64,000 nucleotides of DNA from Ktedonosporobacter rubrisoli (lineage in GTDB: Bacteria; Chloroflexota; Ktedonobacteria; Ktedonobacterales; Ktedonobacteraceae): NCBI RefSeq assembly GCF_004208415.1, contig NZ_CP035758.1, positions 3,968,001 to 4,032,000 of the forward strand, given 5' to 3'. Under the pieces are notes generated by a model. That model saw only the letters and a list, made by a program, of their open reading frames with translations. It was not told the origin of the DNA and did no database searches. Both the position numbers and the translations under genes were made by a program. Below are positions 15,020 to 24,429 of this stretch, in pieces. Position 1 is the stretch's first letter, and each line of letters begins with the position of its first letter.

Positions 15020-16453
15020 TTAAATCAAGTCATCGCGATGAGCCCGCATATATAACACGCTAGCCAGGGCCAATAATCCCAACACGACAGAGAAAATCAT
15101 CAATCCATAGAAGCCGCCAGCATCAACCGACATTCCACCCAGCGAAGCCCCTAACAGCTGTCCTATGCCCAATACCACTGAGTACAGGCCCATAACAGCT
15201 CCACGCTTGCCCTTTTGCGTCTCAGCGATAGAGGCCATTTGCGTCAGCGCAGCCGGTGTAAAGCCGCTCAAGAGCACAATCCCTAACACCAGAGGCACAA
15301 GCAGCACTATTAGCTCTGTCATAGCCTGGGGGGCTATACTTTGCGGATTCTCGGCAAGACCATTGATCAGAGTCAGCACGATAATACTGATGCTCAGACC
15401 TCCCAGCCCGATGAGCATGGTTGTAGTACGGCGCATGCGTGGCAGAACGAGCATCCACAGCCCCATGCCAAGCAGGAACAGCAGGCCGAAGCCTCCCAAC
15501 AACATCGTCGCTGAGCCCTTGCTAAAGCCTCCATAGAGCAACTGACCGGGGAAGCGCATGTCGGCGGCAGGATTAGGATAGGCCAGTACAATAGTGATTA
15601 ACGTGATCCAGGCTCCTACAAGCGCATTTACCGATAGCCAGGCCGGCAGGAAGGTAAATATGCGCTTATTACCCAGCATCCGCAAACTCTCTACCAACGA
15701 CCCATGATCCGCACGTGCCTCATGATGGGTGCTTTCCTTTATAAATCCAACGATCAGCCCCAGATTAAGCACATGTAAGGCAACCACCACCAGGAAACCC
15801 CAGGTTCCCAGGAAATTGCTTACCTGTCCGCCAAAGGGGATGGCCAGGGCCAATCCTCCAACTGTGACGACTTCAAAGGCAGTCATCACCTGAGTGCGTA
15901 ATTTTGCCGAACCTGTGGTTGTATCGGTAATATACCCAAGGCTGGCAGGAGTGTTCACGCCAGTTGCAGCACCCTCCAACAGGCGCCCCAGTAACACTAA
16001 CAACAATAAGACCACGAGCTTGACATCAAATTTGTCAGCTTGAGGCTGCGGGAAAAGTAAAGCACAGATCAGGAAAAAGACCGCAGCCCCGATTCCCAGA
16101 ACGGGAGCGGTTAGCAGAAAAGGTTTACGTCCTAGACGATCAGACAGGCTCCCCATTGCCGGAGCCAGGACAAGCTCACTGATATAGAATGCCTCAAGCA
16201 CTACTGCGACAATCGTTGCCGAGGCAAAATGTTCACCAAGGTAAAATCCAAGTATGACAAAACTGGTACGGCTGGCAATGCGTAACAACAGCGTGGAGAC
16301 AATATTTGCCACAATTGAACCACGTCCCACCTCTACAGAGGAAAGGGATGATTGCTGCATCGATGTATTTTCAGGCCTCTCAGCCAATTGCTGGGTCACA
16401 AATTTTTTCTGAGTGGTTTCGGTATCAGTCATTAACGGCTGGCTTATCCCCAT
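15020..16453 (-). CDS. MFS transporter (drug-efflux-like)
   Basis: The 477-residue protein has a long hydrophilic N-terminus (~45 residues) and about 12 membrane segments. The loop 2-3 signature of the major facilitator superfamily is visible as GSLSDRLGRKPFLL. A Lys/Arg-rich central loop follows TM6 (KESTHHEARADHG). A drug or metabolite exporter is likely, but the substrate cannot be read from sequence. GGAAAAG precedes the ATG. It is single, with a strong terminator downstream. Confidence 0.87.
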   Translation of the reverse strand: MGISQPLMTDTETTQKKFVTQQLAERPENTSMQQSSLSSVEVGRGSIVANIVSTLLLRIASRTSFVILGFYLGEHFASATIVAVVLEAFYISELVLAPAMGSLSDRLGRKPFLLTAPVLGIGAAVFFLICALLFPQPQADKFDVKLVVLLLLVLLGRLLEGAATGVNTPASLGYITDTTTGSAKLRTQVMTAFEVVTVGGLALAIPFGGQVSNFLGTWGFLVVVALHVLNLGLIVGFIKESTHHEARADHGSLVESLRMLGNKRIFTFLPAWLSVNALVGAWITLITIVLAYPNPAADMRFPGQLLYGGFSKGSATMLLGGFGLLFLLGMGLWMLVLPRMRRTTTMLIGLGGLSISIIVLTLINGLAENPQSIAPQAMTELIVLLVPLVLGIVLLSGFTPAALTQMASIAETQKGKRGAVMGLYSVVLGIGQLLGASLGGMSVDAGGFYGLMIFSVVLGLLALASVLYMRAHRDDLI

Positions 16454-16839
16454 ATCTTTTCCAATCTCACGATTTTATTACTATTGCTAATTCGTCTCGC
16501 TATGCCTAGTGTAGCCAGCCGGGGAAAAATATACATGCACCTTTAGGAGGATTTATCACAGGACTAGAGGACCATCTTAATACTACCGGGAGCCCTACTA
16601 AAGTGGTAGCGCATACCCCGGCAAACGCCGAAGAGCAAGAAGTCGCTGGACCTGCTTACAACAGCAAAGGCGCTCGGTTCCACCCATGGCAAATATAACG
16701 CCACACCACAAAGAGTAGACAGTACAGATCTGGTAATCTATACTTAAGCAGATTATCTGGCCAAGAGCACTCACCTGGCATTTCTCTACAAAGCCAGGCG
16801 AGTTTCCATTACTTATCATTCTCCCAAAGAAGGAATCTC
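16454..16839. other. Intergenic, no supported gene
   Basis: A plus-strand frame without ATG runs to TAA near 16690 and has a coding-like stretch (TKVVAHTPANAEEQEVAGPA), but it has no start codon or ribosome site, so it is at most a decayed remnant. AAGGA before ATG 16840 belongs to the next gene. Confidence 0.35.
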
Positions 16840-18086
16840 ATGTCAGACGATAATGATGTGTTAATTGTAGGTGGCGGTCCCGCCGGGCTAGCCGCCGCTG
16901 AATCTGCCGCCAAACAGGGGGTGCGCGCACTCGTATTGGAGCGCCATAACGAGATCGGCTATCCTATTCACACCAGTGGAGGAAGCTGGATCAGTGACAT
17001 GCAAGCGTTGGGCATTCCTCAACATCTCTACCACCCTATTAGCAAGGTAGTTTTTGTCTCCCCACGCCGTGAAGTTCCCCTCTACTATAATCCTGCGGTC
17101 GCCTGCGTCGTAGATATCAGGGGACTCTATCAACATCTGGCCGGCAGGGCTGTTGCGGCTGGGGCCCAACTTCGTGTGCGCCACACAGTTGAGCAAGTGC
17201 AGGTGGAGCAAGGCCGCGTTGTCGGAGTTACCGTCAAAGATCATACCAGTGAGCGTCACAATCTACGTGCCCCCGTTACAATAGATGCCAGCGGCATTTC
17301 GCGCCATATTGGCGTACGTGCCGAAATGGGCAAGGCCTTCCGCCGCTATGGCTATGGAGCCGAGTATGACATGTATGCCCCCAACTATCCTCAAGATGAG
17401 CTCTACTTAATTATGGGCAGCGCCTTTGCTCCTCGCGGCTATGCCTGGGTTTTTCCACGGGGAAATGGGCGCGTGCGTCTAGGAGTGGGAGTCATTCATC
17501 CAGATTGCGACGATGATGCGCGAACGTATTTAGATAGGATTATCTATGATCTCCCCAATTAACCGACAAGTTCAAAGCTGCCAGCCCTATTGAATATCAT
17601 ACGGGCCTCTTCCCCTCAGAAGGTCCGCTGGAGAGCTTTTCGCGCGCCGGGCTCCTGCTGGCTGGCGATGCTGGCGGCCACGGTTCAACGCTGGTAGGCG
17701 AGGGTATCCGCTTTGCTATTTATGCGGGCCAGATGGCGGGTAAAGTAGCCGCTGAAGCTGTCAAGGCTGGCAATACCAGCGCGGCCTTCCTACAGCGCTT
17801 TGATAGACAATGGAGGGCCCGCTTCGGTCGCGATATGGATATCTCCTATATGATTAATAAGCGCATCAGCAATTATAGCGATATACAGTGGGATAGCTCT
17901 CTAGATTTGATGAAACGGCTGACGCCCGCCCAGATGGCCCAGGCCCTGCGTGGCGACTTTAGCGCAAGCCTTGTCATGGGTATTCTTGCGCGCAATCCAA
18001 CCTTGATTGCCACTGGAGGTAAGCGCTTTCTGGATCTTATCCTTGAGCGAATCAATAAGCCAGCCCTGCAACCTGCCCACGAATAG
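16840..18086 (+). pseudogene. Geranylgeranyl-reductase-family FAD oxidoreductase (frameshifted)
   Basis: The N-terminal part has the FAD-binding GGGPAGL (11-17) and a following acidic ERHNEIG. The frame stops at TAA 17560 but continues in the -1 frame as LTDKFKAASPIEYHTG, then the family's GLLLAGDAGGHGSTLVGEGI motif and a C-terminal helical region ending at 18086. Adding one C to the run CTCCCCAA at 17553-17556 restores about 415 residues, the normal size. The family reduces isoprenoid chains (lipids, quinones or chlorophyll side chains); it also contains digeranylgeranylglycerophospholipid-reductase-like flavoproteins of unknown substrate. The break may be a sequence error. Confidence 0.8.
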
Positions 18087-18216
18087 CTATGACATCCGAG
18101 ACGCCTGAGACCTCAGGCACCTCATAGACTCTGGGAATAGATTAGCTATGAGCAGATGTTTAGATCTATAGACGTATACGCGTTTATCTTCAATTCACTT
18201 ACTTAAGGAGCTATCA

Positions 18217-18489
18217 GTGCCCGACATTACTTTAGAAACCCCAAAGACTGGAGAGAAAATCAAAATGTACGCCACCACCTGGTGTGGTGATTGCCGCATG
18301 GCCAAGCGTTGGTTCGATTCACATGATATTCCCTATGAATATATCAATATCGAAGAGGACGATAATGCGGCGGCGTTTGTCATGAAAGTTAATGGTGGCA
18401 TGCGTACTGTGCCAACAATCATCTTCCCGGACGGCGACGTCCTTGTTGAGCCAAGTGCGCGCGATCTCGCCAATAAATTCTCCAGGTAA
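18217..18489 (+). CDS. Glutaredoxin-like / mycoredoxin-type protein
   Basis: The 90-residue thioredoxin-fold protein has the redox motif CGDC in YATTWCGDCRMAK (C23, C26), the cis-proline in RTVPTIIFPDG and the C-terminal ARDLANKF helix. Mycoredoxin-like glutaredoxins of this shape reduce mixed disulphides with low-molecular-weight thiols. The start is GTG 18217, with AAGGAG six bases upstream. It lies 130 bp after the flavoprotein and may be its own unit; a good terminator follows. Confidence 0.88.
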   Translation: MPDITLETPKTGEKIKMYATTWCGDCRMAKRWFDSHDIPYEYINIEEDDNAAAFVMKVNGGMRTVPTIIFPDGDVLVEPSARDLANKFSR

Positions 18490-18501
18490 ATAGACTGGTT
18501 T

Positions 18502-18526
18502 GGCCCTGCAGGCTTTCTGCAGGGTC
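18502..18526 (+). terminator. Rho-independent terminator after the glutaredoxin gene
   Basis: GGCCCTGCAG (18502-18511) and CTGCAGGGTC (18517-18526) form a 10-bp stem (one G-U pair), followed by AGTTTGCTTTT. Confidence 0.85.
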
Positions 18527-18695
18527 AGTTTGCTTTTAGCCTTAGAGGACCGATCGGCTCTATCTATAACGGGGCAATATCCGGGCCAATCTCGGCACTT
18601 CTGATCTCTCTAGCTTGCCGTTATTCCTGCCCTCTGAGCTTATAGGGGCTGCGGTCTTCGTTCGGAGGGCCCTGAAAACTAGAAAGCATAGCACT

Positions 18696-19655
18696 ATGGA
18701 TGCAACGCCCTCTAGCAACGAACAGTTGTCTCGCTATATCTCTTTTACACGCCAGAGCTGGGAAAAACTACGAGACAATATGCCGCTAACCCTCTCTGAA
18801 ACGCGCCTGCGGGCTTTACAAGGCCTCAATGAACATGTCTCGCTCCAGGAAACTACCCAGATTTATCTGCCCCTCTCACGCCTGCTCAGTCTCTATGTCG
18901 CCGCTACGCAGAATCTCCATAAGGCGACAGATACCTTCTTAGAGACAACTTCAGCGCGCGTACCCTATATCATAGGTATCGCGGGCAGTGTAGCGGTTGG
19001 CAAAAGTACAACGGCCCGCCTCCTCCAGGCCCTCCTGGCTGAATGGCCTTCTCATCCACGGGTAGATCTGGTGACTACCGATGGCTTCCTTTATCCCAAG
19101 CATACTCTTGAAGCCCGCGGTCTCATGAGCCGCAAAGGCTTTCCTGAGAGCTACGATCTGCGCCACCTTCTCCAATTCCTGATCGAGGTAAAATCCGGCC
19201 GTCCTACAGTCACGGCTCCCGTTTATTCGCACCTCACCTATGATATCGTGGCAAACGAAGTACAATACATCCAGCAACCAGATATTCTCATTATCGAAGG
19301 TTTGAACGTTTTGCAAACCTCCAGAATGCGCTCAGGGAAGACCGCAAGGCTATTTGTATCCGACTTTTTCGACTTCTCAATCTATGTCGATGCCGAGGAA
19401 AAAGATATTGAACGCTGGTATATAGAGCGTTTCCTGACACTACGCGAGACTGCCTTTCGCAATCCTACTTCATATTTCCATCGCCACGCCAGTCTTTCTA
19501 TCGAAGGCGCTATCGAGGTAGCAAGAGGCCTCTGGCAACAGATTAATGCTCCCAACCTGCGGGAGAACATTCAACCCACACGCGAGCGGGCCCATCTCAT
19601 CTTGAAAAAAGGTCCTGATCATAGGGTGCAGGAAGTAAGACTACGCAAGCTCTAG
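18696..19655 (+). CDS. coaA: Pantothenate kinase, type I (CoaA)
   Basis: The enzyme phosphorylates pantothenate, the first step of coenzyme A synthesis. The 319-residue form from ATG 18696 matches the E. coli CoaA length (316). Motifs are YISFTRQSWEKLR near the start, the P-loop GIAGSVAVGKSTTARL (about 94-109), VTTDGFLYP, and GFPESYD with the conserved KGFPESYDLR block, and IIEGLNVLQ. An in-frame TTG at 18615 would add 27 residues without family support. It is probably transcribed alone. Confidence 0.93.
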   Translation: MDATPSSNEQLSRYISFTRQSWEKLRDNMPLTLSETRLRALQGLNEHVSLQETTQIYLPLSRLLSLYVAATQNLHKATDTFLETTSARVPYIIGIAGSVAVGKSTTARLLQALLAEWPSHPRVDLVTTDGFLYPKHTLEARGLMSRKGFPESYDLRHLLQFLIEVKSGRPTVTAPVYSHLTYDIVANEVQYIQQPDILIIEGLNVLQTSRMRSGKTARLFVSDFFDFSIYVDAEEKDIERWYIERFLTLRETAFRNPTSYFHRHASLSIEGAIEVARGLWQQINAPNLRENIQPTRERAHLILKKGPDHRVQEVRLRKL

Positions 19656-19683
19656 CTGACCCTCCGGCTTTGCCTGAGCCTAA

Positions 19684-19794
19684 GAGTGTCAAGCTCTGGG
19701 CATCCTGCGCCTGACGCTGGAACGCTGGCGCACAGAAGCAGAGGTTCAACAAGTCGTCAACTTGCTGGCCCCGACAACAAAGCAGAAGCCGTAA
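19684..19794 (+). pseudogene. Remnant of a cysteine desulfurase C-terminus
   Basis: Thirty-six codons between two stops encode ECQALGILRLTLERWRTEAE, then VQQVVNLLAP and a short tail. This matches the conserved C-terminal end of NifS/IscS-type desulfurases (the 'LRLTLGRWTTEAEVD' region). Nothing upstream in frame looks like the rest of the enzyme, so it is likely a deletion scar. Confidence 0.5.
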
Positions 19795-20189
19795 AAAAAC
19801 TTAACTCAGCAAATTACACTCTTGTTCAATATCAGCTTTTCTACTCACCAGCTATATTTGTACCAGAACAGCAAATATCGTTGTACGAAATCAGGATCAA
19901 TCTGATATACTGGGAGAGTGTCTATAAAAGTACCTTATAAAGGCTTACACTCCTGAGGGTCAGGATCGGCAAGGCCTGGGCTCCTGTTGAGGATGTATCA
20001 TGCGGCAAGGGATGATCTTCTGGCCGAAGGGGTGGATAAGAGAAAGCATTTTAGCATTGCGGCTACTGGCCTGGGGCGAGAGCTGCAGAAACCAGATGAA
20101 AGCAATATATCAACGCGCATATATACTGATTAAGGAAGGCATTTTAATTTACGTAAGGGTTCACTTCACTCTGATTGGAGGAGCATAGC
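19795..20189. other. Intergenic, possible promoter at 19881-19911
   Basis: TTGTAC (19881-19886) and TATACT (19906-19911) are 19 bases apart, with the dyad ATCAG-N7-CTGAT between them. This could drive the class V aminotransferase gene, but the spacing is long. A 62-codon frame at 20000-20188 has no support. Confidence 0.3.
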
Positions 20190-21392
20190 ATGAGCATAGG
20201 TGATAGGATGCAATATCCCGTGCCTCCAGCCCTTGAACACCCTGAGCTCCTTGCTTATCGCGCAGAATTTCCCATTCTGTACAGAAAAACATATTTGAAT
20301 AATTGCTCACAGGGTGCTCTTTCTCAGCGTTGCAGACAACAAATTCAGCAATTTCTGGAAACATGGGACGAATTGGGGGCGTATGCGTGGCAGCAGAGCT
20401 GGTTGGATGAAATTACCAGGGCGCGCCAAAAATTCGCCAGCCTCATTGGGGCACAATTACACGAAGTAGCCATTGCTCCTAATGTCTCTTCCGCGCTCAG
20501 CTCAATTGCTAGCGCCCTCGATTATGATGACCGCAATAAGGTTGTCACTACAGATATGGACTTTCCCACCCTATCCTATCAATGGCTTGTCAAGCAGCGG
20601 CTGGGAGTTGCTACCTATTTTGTAGAGAGCAGTGATCACATCTATATAGCGCCTGAAGCATTTGAAGCAGTGGTGGATAACAAGACAGCCCTTGTCGCGA
20701 CCTCACGCGTGCTCTATAAGAGCGGCTATATCCAGGATATCCGCTCGATTGCCGATATCGCCCACAAAAATGGGGCCTATATACTGCTAGATGACTATCA
20801 GGGAACCGGCCAGGTTCCCCTCAACGTCGTTGCCCTGGATATCGATGTCCTGGTTACCGGAACCCAGAAATGGTTGCTAGGCGGCCCGGGCCTCGCATTT
20901 GTCTACATTCGTGAGGGTTTAATCCCCTCTCTTGAGCCCACGATTGCCGGCTGGTTCGGCCATCGCGATCAGTTCAGCTTCAAAACGCGTGATTTTGAGT
21001 TCCGTACCGATGCCACGCGGATCGAGCAGGGAACGCCCTCTATGGCCGCAGTATATGCGGCAAACGGGGGCCTTGATATTATCCTGGAGGCCAGCGTAGA
21101 GAGTATTTGCGAGCGCAGCCGCTATCTGACGAATGATTTAATTGCCAGAGCAAAAGAGCATGGCTGGAAAGTGTTAGCACCAGCAGAGCCAGAGCTACGC
21201 AGTTCTATCGTTTCGCTAGAAATTGACGATCCGCAGGCCATCGCCCAAGACCTTATCGCCCGCAACATTATCGTCGATGCGCATGATGGCGTATTACGAA
21301 TATCGCCCTACTTTTACAACACTATAGAGGAAAACGCGATAGTCATTGATGCTATCGAACAGCTGTTGGAAGGAAGAAATAAAGCTTCTTAA
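20190..21392 (+). CDS. Class V aminotransferase-fold PLP enzyme (kynureninase/cysteine-desulfurase-like)
   Basis: The 400-residue fold-type I PLP enzyme belongs to the aminotransferase class V group. The PLP Asp lies in YILLDDYQGTGQ (about 201) and the Schiff-base lysine in TGTQKWLLGGPG (K227), followed by GLAFVYIRE. The early YLNNCSQGALS motif is typical. The nearest types are kynureninase-like and isopenicillin-N-epimerase-like enzymes; no reactive desulfurase cysteine loop is seen. The start at 20190 has GGAGGAG just upstream. The substrate is unknown. Confidence 0.83.
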   Translation: MSIGDRMQYPVPPALEHPELLAYRAEFPILYRKTYLNNCSQGALSQRCRQQIQQFLETWDELGAYAWQQSWLDEITRARQKFASLIGAQLHEVAIAPNVSSALSSIASALDYDDRNKVVTTDMDFPTLSYQWLVKQRLGVATYFVESSDHIYIAPEAFEAVVDNKTALVATSRVLYKSGYIQDIRSIADIAHKNGAYILLDDYQGTGQVPLNVVALDIDVLVTGTQKWLLGGPGLAFVYIREGLIPSLEPTIAGWFGHRDQFSFKTRDFEFRTDATRIEQGTPSMAAVYAANGGLDIILEASVESICERSRYLTNDLIARAKEHGWKVLAPAEPELRSSIVSLEIDDPQAIAQDLIARNIIVDAHDGVLRISPYFYNTIEENAIVIDAIEQLLEGRNKAS

Positions 21393-21797
21393 AAAAAGCA
21401 GTCTCTATCCAGGCGAGGATAAAAAGGAGAGGGTAGGGCCCGAAACTCACGGTTTGCAGGACATGGTGCAGATGAAGTTGTATAATGTAGCAAAGGAGCA
21501 AACACACCCAAACATTTCAGGCTAGGGCTCCTGAAGGGTTAAGATAATTATTCCTGCGCGGCAGGCTTACAAGCTGTCTCGTTGTAGGATCATAATTGTG
21601 TCCGAAGGTCAGTATTGGCGTTGTATAAGGCAGATTTTGCCCTAATAAATGGCTTGATTGCTCACGTATGTATGTACTAAAATAAGAGCCTATTTCTATT
21701 GCTACAATGTTGAGAAGAATGCGGGCTAGTAGGCGCAATTGAAGGGTCATCTAAGTGTTATCTAAAGACAAATGGTTACCTCATGGAGGAGATTTTT
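21393..21797. other. Intergenic, no supported gene
   Basis: It contains no recognisable gene. ATG 21783 is in frame with the next gene, but its GGAGGAG (21785-21791) is better used as the ribosome site for ATG 21798. Confidence 0.4.
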
Positions 21798-22181
21798 ATG
21801 CGCTGTCCTAATTGCGATGCCGAATCCATGGCAGAAGATACCTATTGCCGCCAGTGCGGAGCCGATTTAACAAAGTCATCAACCAGCATTACGCCATTTC
21901 AAGCTAATCTACCAGCAGTATTGCAAAATCCCCAGGTCTCGCGTGGCGTTGCCGCCGGGGTCGGGGCTATAGCGCTTGGCTTTGGACTTGAGCTGCTGCG
22001 CCGCGGCCTTCTTGCCCGTTTAACACAGCCTTCTCGCGCAGTAAGCAATGTCCTGCCAACCATCGATAATGTGAAGGATATCCTGCAATCACAAAGCCAG
22101 AAGACAGTTAAATTTCCAAAGGGATATGAAGTCCAGGAAACAATTGTCTATATGCAGCGCGTGATTCGGCGTCAGAGCTAA
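21798..22181 (+). CDS. Zinc-ribbon protein with hydrophobic segment
   Basis: The 127-residue protein begins with a double-Cys zinc ribbon, MRCPNCDAESMAEDTYCRQC, followed by a Gly/Ala-rich hydrophobic stretch (GVAAGVGAIALGFGLELL) and a basic segment. Such 'zinc-ribbon domain-containing' proteins are common in Chloroflexota and have no fixed function. The start is ATG 21798 with GGAGGAG six bases upstream. The next gene starts 22 bp downstream, so the pair may be cotranscribed. Confidence 0.8.
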   Translation: MRCPNCDAESMAEDTYCRQCGADLTKSSTSITPFQANLPAVLQNPQVSRGVAAGVGAIALGFGLELLRRGLLARLTQPSRAVSNVLPTIDNVKDILQSQSQKTVKFPKGYEVQETIVYMQRVIRRQS

Positions 22182-22203
22182 GTACAAAGTAGAGAAGTCA
22201 GTT

Positions 22204-23187
22204 ATGGCGCTGGTCTTGCGCGAAAAGCATGTACGCTCGCTGCTGAGTATGCATGATACTATGTTAGTTCTTGAGGAGGCATTCTGTAGTCAACTGCAAG
22301 GGATGGCAGTCAATCAGCCCCGCATCCGCATGATGTTTCCTAATAGCGTCATGAACATGCTCGCGGCAGCCATTCCGGCGGACCCCTTCTGGGTAATGGG
22401 ATTTAAAACCTACACAGCCTTTCGGGAGGGTGTACGCTATGTTGTAATGCTCTTCAGCGCGCAGAATGGCCAATTACTGGCAATCATTGAGGCAAGCTGG
22501 CTTGGTTCCATGCGCACAGGTGGAGCAAGCGCTCTGGCAACACGTTATCTGGCACGCCCGGACTCAACAATAGTTGGCCTGATTGGCTCAGGGAAACAGG
22601 CAGTTACACAACTGATGGGCATCTGCAATCTCTATCCCAGTTATGCTCTTTGCCCCATCAGTTGCGTTTATGTCTATAGCCGCGATGCGCGCAAATGCGA
22701 GATATTTTGCCAGGAGATGACGCGCGTGCTCAATGTCGATGTGGTCCCCGTTAGCAGCGCACGCCAGGCAGTAGAAAGTGCTGATATACTCATTACGGCA
22801 ACTACTTCATGGGAGCCCGTCTTCCGTGGAGAGTGGCTTAAACCAGGGTGCCATATTAATGCTATCGGCTCAAACTGGGCTCAGAGGAGGGAGCTGGACC
22901 TTACAACCTTAGATCGCTGCTCTCTTATCACCACCGATTCTATCGAGCAAGCGCGCACAGAGGCTGGAGACTTTATCATTCCTGCCGACGAAGGGCTCTT
23001 TGATTGGCCTAGAGTTCACTCTTTAGCTGAGATTATGGGACCAGGCTGCCTGAGACGCGAAACACCTGAAGCTATTACGCTTTATAAAGGTCTGGGCATC
23101 GCCCTGGAAGATATTGCGACGGCTGCCCATATTTACTGTCTTGCCCTCCGCGAAGGACTGGGAGAAGAAGTAGATCTACTATCTTGA
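22204..23187 (+). CDS. Ornithine cyclodeaminase/mu-crystallin family protein
   Basis: The 327-residue NAD(P)-binding protein matches the OCD/mu-crystallin family: KTYTAFREGVRYVVMLFSA, LGSMRTGGASALATRYLAR, the Rossmann GLIGSGKQAVTQL, and INAIGSNWAQRRELD. Family members include ornithine cyclodeaminase, alanine dehydrogenase (archaeal type) and imine reductases. No neighbouring gene identifies the substrate. It starts 22 bp after the zinc-ribbon gene and is followed within 15 bp by the lipoprotein gene, suggesting an operon. Confidence 0.87.
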   Translation: MALVLREKHVRSLLSMHDTMLVLEEAFCSQLQGMAVNQPRIRMMFPNSVMNMLAAAIPADPFWVMGFKTYTAFREGVRYVVMLFSAQNGQLLAIIEASWLGSMRTGGASALATRYLARPDSTIVGLIGSGKQAVTQLMGICNLYPSYALCPISCVYVYSRDARKCEIFCQEMTRVLNVDVVPVSSARQAVESADILITATTSWEPVFRGEWLKPGCHINAIGSNWAQRRELDLTTLDRCSLITTDSIEQARTEAGDFIIPADEGLFDWPRVHSLAEIMGPGCLRRETPEAITLYKGLGIALEDIATAAHIYCLALREGLGEEVDLLS

Positions 23188-23202
23188 TCATCCGAGGTCT
23201 GT

Positions 23203-24429
23203 ATGCGCAACGTGTTGACTGGCCATCGAAGCATGGCGACCAAAGCAGATATGGTTTTGCTGACAATCCTCTTGTGCCTCTTGTTAACCACCCTGAGCAG
23301 CTGCGGCCCCAGCACAGGCATATTTGCTACTGGCAACTGGCAAGACAGCGGCCTTCATCAACATATTCGCGCCCTGGCTGTAGACCCGAATAACCCTGGC
23401 ACGCTCTACGCTGCTGATACGCAAGGCCATATATTCTACTCGACCGATGCAGCCCAGCACTGGAATGAGCGCAGCACTGGCCTTAGCTTGCCCAATCCCG
23501 TTCACGCGCTCGCCCTCGATATCCCTGGCAAGAAACTCTATGCGGCAACTGCGCAAGGCCTCTTTGTAAGCACTGACGCGGCACAACACTGGAACTCGGT
23601 ACTTACCCCTACGGCGGGGCTGCCTCCCGATAGCTATACAGCTCTAGCCTTCAACGGTAATGCGCCAGATATTTTCTACACGGCAACAGCCGGACACGGT
23701 ATCTTCATCAGCACAAATGGGGGCAGTTCATGGACCTCGGCCAGCAACGGCTTGCCGCAGGGAAGTGCCATCACTTCTCTGAGCTTTGCCCCCGATACTA
23801 ACCAGCTCTGGGCCGCCACTAGCTCCCATATCTATCAAGCTGATAGCAAAGCTACAAGCTGGCAAGCCGCCGATACGGGCTTACCAGCCGACATTAGCAT
23901 CAATACTGTCCACCCTGCCTCTGAAAGCGGTGGACCCCACGGTTTTATTTATGCAGGAACCAATCGCGGCTTTTACCTCTCGCGCGATTCTGGAAAGCAC
24001 TGGTCACGAGGACAGGTTCCTCTTTCCGGTACAAGCATTCACTGCATGCTCGTTGATTTTCGCAACACACAGACTACAGCAATTTACGTCGGAACAGACG
24101 TTGGCGTACTCGCCAGCGACGATAATGGTCAGAACTGGCGCAACATCGGCAGCGGCTTCCCGAAAGGCCAGCCAGTCTATGCCCTGGTCCTGGGTGCCGA
24201 AAGCTACTCTCAGCTATTTGCAGCCACCGATAATAGCGTATACATGTTCCCGGGCACAAATACCGGTTTTGGCCTGACGCGCATTATCACGATTGCAGCA
24301 ATCATCGTCTTTTTCTACCTGCTCTATCGCGTAGCAGATCTAAGCCGAAAGAGGCGGCGCAAGAATAAGCAGGCAGAACAAACAGAGCAAGCTCCTTCGG
24401 AGCCTCTGCCACCAGCTCCTAAAGATTAG
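23203..24429 (+). CDS. BNR/sortilin-like beta-propeller lipoprotein with C-terminal membrane anchor
   Basis: The 408-residue protein has a signal peptide with lipobox LSSC (lipid Cys about C34), then repeated propeller blades with the Asp-box style 'YSTDAAQHWNE', 'VSTDAAQHWNS', 'ISTNGGSSWTS', 'LSRDSGKHWSR' and 'ASDDNGQNWRN'. A hydrophobic segment (RIITIAAIIVFFYLLYRVA) and a basic, Pro-rich tail close the protein. It should sit on the outer face of the membrane, with the tail inside. YCF48/VPS10-like propellers usually act in protein binding. The ligand is unknown. GAGGT precedes the ATG. It overlaps the convergent MBL gene by 4 bp. Confidence 0.83.
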   Translation: MRNVLTGHRSMATKADMVLLTILLCLLLTTLSSCGPSTGIFATGNWQDSGLHQHIRALAVDPNNPGTLYAADTQGHIFYSTDAAQHWNERSTGLSLPNPVHALALDIPGKKLYAATAQGLFVSTDAAQHWNSVLTPTAGLPPDSYTALAFNGNAPDIFYTATAGHGIFISTNGGSSWTSASNGLPQGSAITSLSFAPDTNQLWAATSSHIYQADSKATSWQAADTGLPADISINTVHPASESGGPHGFIYAGTNRGFYLSRDSGKHWSRGQVPLSGTSIHCMLVDFRNTQTTAIYVGTDVGVLASDDNGQNWRNIGSGFPKGQPVYALVLGAESYSQLFAATDNSVYMFPGTNTGFGLTRIITIAAIIVFFYLLYRVADLSRKRRRKNKQAEQTEQAPSEPLPPAPKD

